From NCBI GenBank assembly GCA_963812945.1, contig CAWEXD010000008.1, positions 2,790,001 to 2,854,000 on the forward strand: a stretch of DNA of 64,000 nucleotides, written 5' to 3'. The stretch is from DASRDR01 sp963812945 [NCBI: uncultured Candidatus Rokubacteria bacterium]. Lineage in GTDB: Bacteria > Methylomirabilota > Methylomirabilia > Rokubacteriales. A program made the translations under genes and the position numbers. A model generated the notes under the pieces. The model was given only the letters and a program-made list of their open reading frames with translations. It ran no database searches and was not told the origin of the DNA. Every line of letters begins with the position of its first letter. Positions within the stretch are counted from its first letter, which is position 1. Below are positions 59,193-64,000 of this stretch, piece after piece.

Positions 59193-61367
59193 TCAGCGCG
59201 GCCCGCGCTCGCTCTTGCGGTCGCGCGGCTCTTCCCGCCGCTCCTTCCCCGGCTGGTCGGCGCTCCCGGGCTGCCCGGGCCGCTCGACGACGGGCACCGC
59301 GGGCGGCCGCCGGGCTTCGCCCGGTGCCTGGACCGCCGGCGGACGGGAACGGTTCGCGACGGGCGCGTCCCGCTGGACCTGGACCGGGGCGGGCGCGGGC
59401 CCGCGCTCGATCTGGGGCCGCCGCGGGGCAGGCCTTTCCCGCGTCTTCGGAGACTCCTGCGGGCCGCGCGGAGGCCGCGGCACCTCTCGCGCCGGCGACA
59501 CGTCCCGGCGTGGATCCTGACGCGGCGTCGAGACCGTCGGGCCCTCGGGCCGCGACGCCAGCGCGGGAATCTGCCGCGTCACGCTGGGCAAGGCCGCTGG
59601 CTGGCTCGGAGACTCGAGCCGAGGCGCCGGTGAGACGCGCCGCTCGGATCGATCGTGACGAGCCCCGTCCGTCGATTCCCCGGAGTCAGGCGTCCGCCTG
59701 CCACGACCCGGGCGATCGAGCGCGTCGTCCGCTTCGCGCATCTCGCTGGAGGCGCCCGATCCACCGGGCGACCTCCGAAGCAGCGGCGGCGTCCGTCGAT
59801 GATCCAGCTGGTCGACGCCCCGCACGCGCGGCGATCGGCGCTCCCGCACGACCTCCGGCGGGGTGGCGCGCTCGGGCACCCGCGCGCGCGGAACGGTCAC
59901 GGCCGGAGTCGGCGTGCTGTCGAACCCCGCCGCGCGAAGCCGCGGCGACACGTCGGCGGGCGGGCGGACCGCGACCACGCGCCGCCGCTCGGGCCCGCGC
60001 GGCTTGACGGCGTGGCCGGTCGGCACGAGGCTCGCCGCCGTGGGCCTGATCGCGAGGGCGCCGCGCGCGGGCCGGAGGCCCGTCACGTCGGCGCCCGCCA
60101 GGCGCGCCGCGGCCGCCGGGCCGCGGCCGAAGCGCTCCCCCGGAACCGTGACGACCGCGTGCCGGACGTCGGTGTTCCGGTAACCCTTGATGCTCGTCAC
60201 GTTCACTACCGTCGTGTGGTGGACCACGACCTTGTTGACGACGCGCGGGCCGCCCCAGCCGCCCCACCACGGCCGGCCCGCGAAGCGCGCCCCGCCCCAC
60301 CACGGCACGCACGGCTCGCCCCAGCCGAGCGCCACCCAGCTGATCGGCCGGATCACGGTCACGCTCGGCGGGTCCAGGAACGCCACGAGGGCCGGCGCGT
60401 AGTACACCGGCGCCGCGATCGGCCCCGGCGTCCACGCCCAATAGCCGCCGACGTGGACCCAGCGGCCGTAGTGATACGGCGCCCAGCCCCACGGCGCATC
60501 GTCCACCCAGGTCCACTCGAAGTAGGGGTCCCAGATCCATCGGCCGGTGCTGTACGGCGCCCAGCCGGCGGGCACCACGGCCGGCACCCAGACCCACCCG
60601 TACTCGGGCACCGTGCGCCAGGTGCCGTGCTGGTCCAGGTCGCTCACGCCGTAGGCGCCGGGCGCCACGTAGCGCACGCTCGTCGCGCCGAGGAGCGAGT
60701 CGGTGCGCTCCCGGTTCCAGCGGTCCCACTCGGTCAGCCCCGGCGCCGCCGCGAGCTCCAGTCGAGGGGCCGCGCCGCCCGAGACCACCCCCTGCTCGTT
60801 CGCGGCGAGCAGCCTCCGAGTCCCGTCCTCGAGCGTGAGCGTGGCACCCGCGCCGCGGTACGCGACGAAGGCCGTCCGGTCCGGCCCGACCTCGACGCGG
60901 AAGTAGCCGGAGTGCTCGATCGACAGGACCCCGCCGGGCGTGTTGACGTCGATCGCGTGGCCGGGAGTCAGCTCCCGGACGTCGAGCGCCATCGTGCCCG
61001 ACGGCGCGCTGAGCTGGAGGTAGTTGGGCTCGAGGCCGTCGAGCCCGATCTCGGCCCCGCCCTGACCGCCGCTCGCGCGAACGAAGGCGCGCGCGCCGAC
61101 CTGAAGCTCCAGGGTGCCGCCGGGCGCCGCGTAGAGCCGGTCTCCCGGCGCCAGCGGCGTGTTCACCTGCGCCGGGCCCCACTCCGGCGCCCCGGCCCGC
61201 GAGAACGAGATCTCGCCGTGGGTGTAGGCGAGACGGGGCGGCGTGCGGTCGAGATCGGGGGCCTCGTCGGCGACCGCCTCCGACGAGAGCTGACGCCACA
61301 TTCCGGGGCCAACGCCCGGCAGTGTCAGCATGGCCGTCACCATCGCGGCAATCGTCGTGGTCTTCAT
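59193..61367 (-). CDS. Exported FecR / DUF6600 protein with long arginine-proline tail
   Basis: 724 residues from ATG 61367; a GTG at 61394 would add 9. Signal peptide at the start, a FecR-like region about 50-200 (ALDVRELTPGHAIDVNTPGG), then the Trp/Tyr-rich DUF6600 block (about 240-330) with WVWVPAVVPAGWAPY, WIWDPYFEWTWVDDAPWGW and WVHVGGYWAWTPGPI. From about residue 460 the chain is low-complexity, rich in Arg, Pro and Ser. FecR domains in such proteins are thought to sense or bind envelope ligands; no sigma factor is adjacent. It converges on the cyclase gene. Confidence 0.85.
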   Translation of the reverse strand: MKTTTIAAMVTAMLTLPGVGPGMWRQLSSEAVADEAPDLDRTPPRLAYTHGEISFSRAGAPEWGPAQVNTPLAPGDRLYAAPGGTLELQVGARAFVRASGGQGGAEIGLDGLEPNYLQLSAPSGTMALDVRELTPGHAIDVNTPGGVLSIEHSGYFRVEVGPDRTAFVAYRGAGATLTLEDGTRRLLAANEQGVVSGGAAPRLELAAAPGLTEWDRWNRERTDSLLGATSVRYVAPGAYGVSDLDQHGTWRTVPEYGWVWVPAVVPAGWAPYSTGRWIWDPYFEWTWVDDAPWGWAPYHYGRWVHVGGYWAWTPGPIAAPVYYAPALVAFLDPPSVTVIRPISWVALGWGEPCVPWWGGARFAGRPWWGGWGGPRVVNKVVVHHTTVVNVTSIKGYRNTDVRHAVVTVPGERFGRGPAAAARLAGADVTGLRPARGALAIRPTAASLVPTGHAVKPRGPERRRVVAVRPPADVSPRLRAAGFDSTPTPAVTVPRARVPERATPPEVVRERRSPRVRGVDQLDHRRTPPLLRRSPGGSGASSEMREADDALDRPGRGRRTPDSGESTDGARHDRSERRVSPAPRLESPSQPAALPSVTRQIPALASRPEGPTVSTPRQDPRRDVSPAREVPRPPRGPQESPKTRERPAPRRPQIERGPAPAPVQVQRDAPVANRSRPPAVQAPGEARRPPAVPVVERPGQPGSADQPGKERREEPRDRKSERGPR

Positions 61368-61526
61368 GTCCCGTTCGACGACGTGCCGGGTCACCTCTTC
61401 ACACGCGCCCGGCGACGCCCTGTCACGCCCGAATGCGTGGGCGCGCCTGCCCGTCTAACCGGGGCAGTCGAGCGAATTCAAGGAGGCGCCCATGAGCGCG
61501 AGCTCCTCCGAGCGTGTGGTGCCGGC

Positions 61527-61856
61527 ATGACGCGGACCGTGGCCGTGACGCTGCTCCTTGGTCTGGCCGCGGCTGGACTGGCCGGCTGCTATGTCGTGTC
61601 GCCGGCATACCCTCCGGGGTATTCCTCGCCTCCGCCGTACGCTCCGCCGCCGGGAGCCTCGGCGCCCAGCGCGCCCCGCCCGGGGGCGGCGCCGGCGCCG
61701 CCCCCGCCATCGAGCGCCAGCCCGAGCGCACCGCGAGGATCCGCGCAGAACTGCCAGACCATCACGGTGGAGGGCCACTCCGAGACCATCGTGAGGCAGA
61801 ACGGGCAGCGCGAGACCGTCTGGGTCCCGACGCACCAGCAGCATGTCTGCCAGTAG
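61527..61856 (+). CDS. Small proline-rich lipoprotein
   Basis: 109 residues. A lipoprotein signal ends in the lipobox LAGC at about residue 20. A proline/serine linker follows (to about 73), then a compact tail starting NCQTITVEGHSETIV and ending HQQHVCQ, with two Cys that could pair. Function is unknown. Its end overlaps the next lipoprotein gene by 14 bases. Confidence 0.7.
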   Translation: MTRTVAVTLLLGLAAAGLAGCYVVSPAYPPGYSSPPPYAPPPGASAPSAPRPGAAPAPPPPSSASPSAPRGSAQNCQTITVEGHSETIVRQNGQRETVWVPTHQQHVCQ

Positions 61857-62061
61857 GAGACCGGCGCGGACGCGTCTCGCGCCGGCGGCGCTGCTCCTGA
61901 GCCTCGTCGCCGTGGCCCTCGCCGGCTGCTGGGTCGTACCGGCGCCGCCGCCCTCCGCGGGCCTCCCCCCGCCCCCGCCACCGTTCGTGACCGGCACGCC
62001 GCAGTGCGGATGGGCGTACGGTCCCGGCTGGTACGGCTGGGGGTGGTACGGGAACTGCTGA
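61843..62061 (+). CDS. Very small lipoprotein with aromatic tail
   Basis: 72 residues from ATG 61843. Lipobox LAGC near residue 29, then a proline-rich stretch and a Gly/Trp/Tyr tail (CGWAYGPGWYGWGWYGNC) with two more Cys. It overlaps the preceding lipoprotein gene, so the pair is co-expressed. Function is unknown. Confidence 0.6.
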   Translation: MSASRRPARTRLAPAALLLSLVAVALAGCWVVPAPPPSAGLPPPPPPFVTGTPQCGWAYGPGWYGWGWYGNC

Positions 62062-62093
62062 GGTCGCGCTCCCGCGGCTGCCCGTCCTCCCGC

Positions 62094-62109
62094 GGCCCCG
62101 GCCGGGGCC
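62094..62109. terminator. 16-base perfect palindrome after the lipoprotein pair
   Basis: GGCCCCGGCCGGGGCC lies 33 bases after the second lipoprotein stop. It has no loop or T-run, so termination is only a possibility. Confidence 0.25.
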
Positions 62110-62127
62110 AGGTCTCCCCCGTGATAG

Positions 62128-62155
62128 TTGTAAATGTCTCGATTGAGAGTACACT
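62128..62155 (+). promoter_or_regulatory. Promoter of the ParS/RES pair
   Basis: TTGTAA, 16 bases, TACACT, in a short AT-rich patch. A partial palindrome (TCTC-GATT-GAGA) lies in the spacer and could be the antitoxin's operator. GGGAGG follows and the ATG is at 62177, so unlike the other toxin-antitoxin loci this one has a normal leader. Confidence 0.5.
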
Positions 62156-62176
62156 GGCCCCGGGAGGATCGAGACG

Positions 62177-62698
62177 ATGCCGAAGCCCCGCGCCAGGGCG
62201 AGAGCGGTCCGCCGTCCCGCGGCGGACGCCACTCGCAGGCTCCCGCCACGCCCCGCTCCCGGCGGCGCCGCCGGGCCCGCGAGTGAGCGTGCCCTCACGT
62301 TCCGCGGTCTCGTCGCCGGGGAGGCGGCCACCACCCGGAAGATCGACGTCATCCGGCGCGGCGTGCGGGCGCGCGTCGTCGACGACATGGTGGAGTACCT
62401 CGACGTCCCGAAGAGCGCCGTCTTCACCCTGCTCCATGCCCCGGAGAGCACGGCCCACCGGCTGATCCGGGACGACCGGTCGCTCGATTCCGCGGCCTCC
62501 GAGCGCGTGGTGCGGATCGCCGACGCCGTGCGCCTCACGGAGGCGACCTTCGGCGGGCGGGACGCGGCGACGCGGTGGCTCAAGACGCCGAACCTCGCGC
62601 TGGCCGGGGCCACCCCCCTGTCGATGCTCGACACCGAGCCCGGCGCGCACGAGGTCCGGCGCGTCCTGTCGTCGATCAGCCACGGCGGCGCGTTCTAG
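62177..62698 (+). CDS. Xre/MbcA/ParS-type antitoxin (DUF2384)
   Basis: 173 residues. A basic, disordered start is followed by a Xre-like helical region (EYLDVPKSAVFTLLHAPEST, RLIRDDRSLDSAASERVVR) and the DUF2384 toxin-binding end (AATRWLKTPNLALAGATPL, SMLDTEPGAHEVRRVL). It neutralises the RES toxin encoded directly after it; the toxin GTG starts immediately after this gene's stop. Confidence 0.9.
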   Translation: MPKPRARARAVRRPAADATRRLPPRPAPGGAAGPASERALTFRGLVAGEAATTRKIDVIRRGVRARVVDDMVEYLDVPKSAVFTLLHAPESTAHRLIRDDRSLDSAASERVVRIADAVRLTEATFGGRDAATRWLKTPNLALAGATPLSMLDTEPGAHEVRRVLSSISHGGAF

Positions 62699-63196
62699 GT
62701 GGCGAGCGCCGTCGTCTGGCGCATCGCCCGGCGCCGGTACGCGCTGGACCGAACGGGGGCCGGCGCCCGGGAGAGCGGCGGCCGCTGGAACCACCCGGGT
62801 ACCGCGGTCATCTACGCGGGCCGCACGGTGGGAATCGCGGCGCTGGAGAGGTTCGTGCACGTCGCCGGCGTCGTGCCATCCGACCTGGTCCTGGTGCGGA
62901 TCGAGCTGCCCGAGCGATGCTCCGTCGAGGAGCCGGCGCTCGGCGATCTGCCTCCGGACTGGAGTGCCGTCCCCATCGGGCCAGGGAGCATGGAGTTCGG
63001 GACGGCATGGGCACGCGAAGCGCGCTCCCTCGTCCTCCACATCCCCTCCGCGGTGGTCCCGGAGGAGGGCAACGCGATGCTGAATCCGCGCCACCCGGAG
63101 TTCGAGGCGGTGCGGATGTCGATCCGGCGAGACTTTCACTACGATCCTCGCCTGTACGTCCCCCGCACCGGGAGGTCGACCGGACGCCCTCGGTGA
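62699..63196 (+). CDS. RES-domain toxin (NAD+-degrading family)
   Basis: 165 residues from GTG 62699. The RES signature residues are placed as expected: Arg in GGRWNHPG (near 29), Tyr in IYAGR, Glu in ALERFVH (near 50) and Ser in HIPSAVVPEEGN (near 120). Characterised members deplete NAD+ by hydrolysis or phosphorolysis. All key residues are present, so it looks functional. Confidence 0.9.
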   Translation: MASAVVWRIARRRYALDRTGAGARESGGRWNHPGTAVIYAGRTVGIAALERFVHVAGVVPSDLVLVRIELPERCSVEEPALGDLPPDWSAVPIGPGSMEFGTAWAREARSLVLHIPSAVVPEEGNAMLNPRHPEFEAVRMSIRRDFHYDPRLYVPRTGRSTGRPR

Positions 63197-63373
63197 CGGG
63201 GGTGACGGGGCGGTGACGGCGGGCCCGGGCGCAGGAGGCCGACGCGCGCCGTCCCGGCCGGAGAGCGTGGTTCCAAACCAGGACAGGGGGCTGGTTGACC
63301 TTCCCTGCCCCCCCGACTAGGCTTGGCCCGCTGTCCAACCCAGTCGCCGACCCGGTCGGCTGGAGGCCCCGAT

Positions 63374-63421
63374 ATGCAGTGTCTCGGGTGCCATACGGAC
63401 AATCCAGGGAACGAACCGTGA
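63374..63421 (+). other. 15-codon open frame overlapping the ligase start
   Basis: ATG 63374 to TGA 63421 encodes MQCLGCHTDNPGNEP, whose Cys-x2-Cys and NP recall the N-terminal zinc ribbon of cyclase regulators such as the one at the left edge of this window. Its TGA overlaps the GTG of the ligase (GTGA). It may be a gene remnant or a coupling leader. Confidence 0.3.
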
Positions 63422-64000
63422 GTGAGGCCGGGACGCCCTTCGGCGTGGCCGTCGCCCGGCTCGCCGCTGCCGCGCCCGACCGCCCCGCCATCACCCACGA
63501 GGACCGCACGGTCACCCGCGGGGAGCTGGAGCGGCGGACCAACCGGCTCGCGCGAGCCTACGCGCGCCTCGGGGTGCGCCCCGACTGCTTCGTCACGATC
63601 GCGCTGCCGAACGGCATCGCGTTCTTCGAGGCGGCCATCGCCGCCTGGAAGCTGGGCGCCACGCCCCAGCCCATCTCGGCCCGGCTGCCGGCCTCGGAGC
63701 GCCGCGCGATCCTGGAGCTCGCCGCCCCCGCCCTGGTGGTCGGCGTGGACCCGTCGGAGGTCCCCGGCTGGCGGACCGTGCCGGCCGGGTTCGAGCCGGA
63801 GGCGACGCTGGCAGACGACGCGCTGCCGCCGATGGTGCCGGCCTCGTGGAAGGCCACGACCTCGGGGGGCAGCACCGGGCGCCCCAAGCTGATCGTCGCC
63901 ACCCAGCCCGGCGTCCGGGAGACGATCGCCGGCACCTTTCGCAGGACCCCGAGGGTGCCCGAGGGCGTGGCGCTCGTCACCGGACCGCTCTCCCACAACG
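63418..64000 (+). CDS. AMP-dependent acyl-CoA synthetase/ligase (cut by window end)
   Basis: The first 194 residues, from GTG 63418. N-terminal ANL-family blocks RPAITHEDRTVTRGELERRT, LPNGIAFFEAAIAAWKLGA and the phosphate loop TSGGSTGRPKLI near residue 155 are visible. It would activate a carboxylic acid as the acyl-AMP and transfer it to CoA. The substrate cannot be judged without the C-terminal part. Confidence 0.9.
   Translation, partial: MSEAGTPFGVAVARLAAAAPDRPAITHEDRTVTRGELERRTNRLARAYARLGVRPDCFVTIALPNGIAFFEAAIAAWKLGATPQPISARLPASERRAILELAAPALVVGVDPSEVPGWRTVPAGFEPEATLADDALPPMVPASWKATTSGGSTGRPKLIVATQPGVRETIAGTFRRTPRVPEGVALVTGPLSHN

Noticed and set aside
59655-61500. Plus-strand open frame leading into the first small lipoprotein
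   Set aside because: It is antisense to the FecR/DUF6600 gene; the lipoprotein begins at ATG 61527 with its own signal peptide.
1-64000. CRISPR array, tRNA or rRNA genes, insertion-sequence transposase, phage genes
   Set aside because: No regularly spaced direct repeats, no recognisable T-loop or rRNA sequence and no transposase, integrase or phage structural protein were found by eye.

Overview
This is a 64 kb stretch of GC-rich bacterial chromosome (very high G/C at third codon positions, so almost every antisense frame is open). No rRNA, tRNA, CRISPR array or phage gene was found. The gene mix suggests an uncultivated soil or subsurface heterotroph, for example of the Rokubacteria/Methylomirabilota type. 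It includes solute-binding proteins of the ABC_sub_bind family in tandem, two TRAP transporters, several ABC importers, molybdopterin and tungstopterin oxidoreductases, and acyl-CoA and CoA-ligase genes. That placement is an inference from gene content only.

Layout. 1-5.0 kb: a large zinc-ribbon/adenylate cyclase/ATPase regulator (cut by the window edge) and a tungsten aldehyde:ferredoxin oxidoreductase. 5.3-6.1 kb: an MntA/HepT toxin-antitoxin pair. 6.2-15.4 kb: ten co-directional minus-strand genes: orphan permease, VOC protein, four tandem paralogous binding proteins, a complete ABC importer, and cytosine deaminase. 15.8-22.1 kb: the three genes of an oxamate-carbamoyltransferase-like set (YlbE, FdrA, YlbF/DUF2877) plus a xanthine-dehydrogenase-family large subunit, marked by two REPIN-like palindromes. 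22.2-24.9 kb: PIN/Phd toxin-antitoxin pair, upp, a VOC protein and a DUF1932 dehydrogenase. 25.2-28.8 kb: secreted dienelactone hydrolase and a two-subunit periplasmic molybdenum hydroxylase. 28.9-36.4 kb: mixed housekeeping and unknown genes, including a secreted protein with glycine-rich repeats and a PD-(D/E)XK-like protein. 36.4-44 kb: two TRAP transporter operons, the second carrying five single-base frameshifts. 44.2-51 kb: a plus-strand operon of two FAD oxidoreductases and a spermidine/putrescine-type ABC importer, with a third REPIN translated at the start of one gene. 51.2-57.2 kb: HigBA-like pair, NDP-forming acyl-CoA synthetase, frameshifted acyl-CoA dehydrogenase, an attC-like palindrome beside a shortened RelE-type toxin/antitoxin pair, a tandem MazG-like protein and enoyl-CoA hydratase. 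57.3-64 kb: a second cyclase with TolB-like and TPR domains, a FecR/DUF6600 surface protein, two small lipoproteins, a ParS/RES toxin-antitoxin pair and the start of an AMP-dependent CoA ligase.

How it fits together. The main theme is uptake and oxidation of small nitrogenous and carbonyl compounds. Cytosine deaminase with its own importer, together with Upp, would convert imported cytosine to UMP. The FdrA/YlbE/YlbF set would release carbamoyl phosphate from a carbamoylated acid such as oxalurate. The polyamine-type importer is translationally coupled to an amine-oxidase-like flavoprotein. The second theme is mobile-element and toxin-antitoxin activity: five toxin-antitoxin loci of different families, three REPINs that all touch coding sequence, and an integron-attC-like hairpin. 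Four of the five toxin-antitoxin loci have a -10 box 6-7 bases before the first start codon, which predicts leaderless transcripts.
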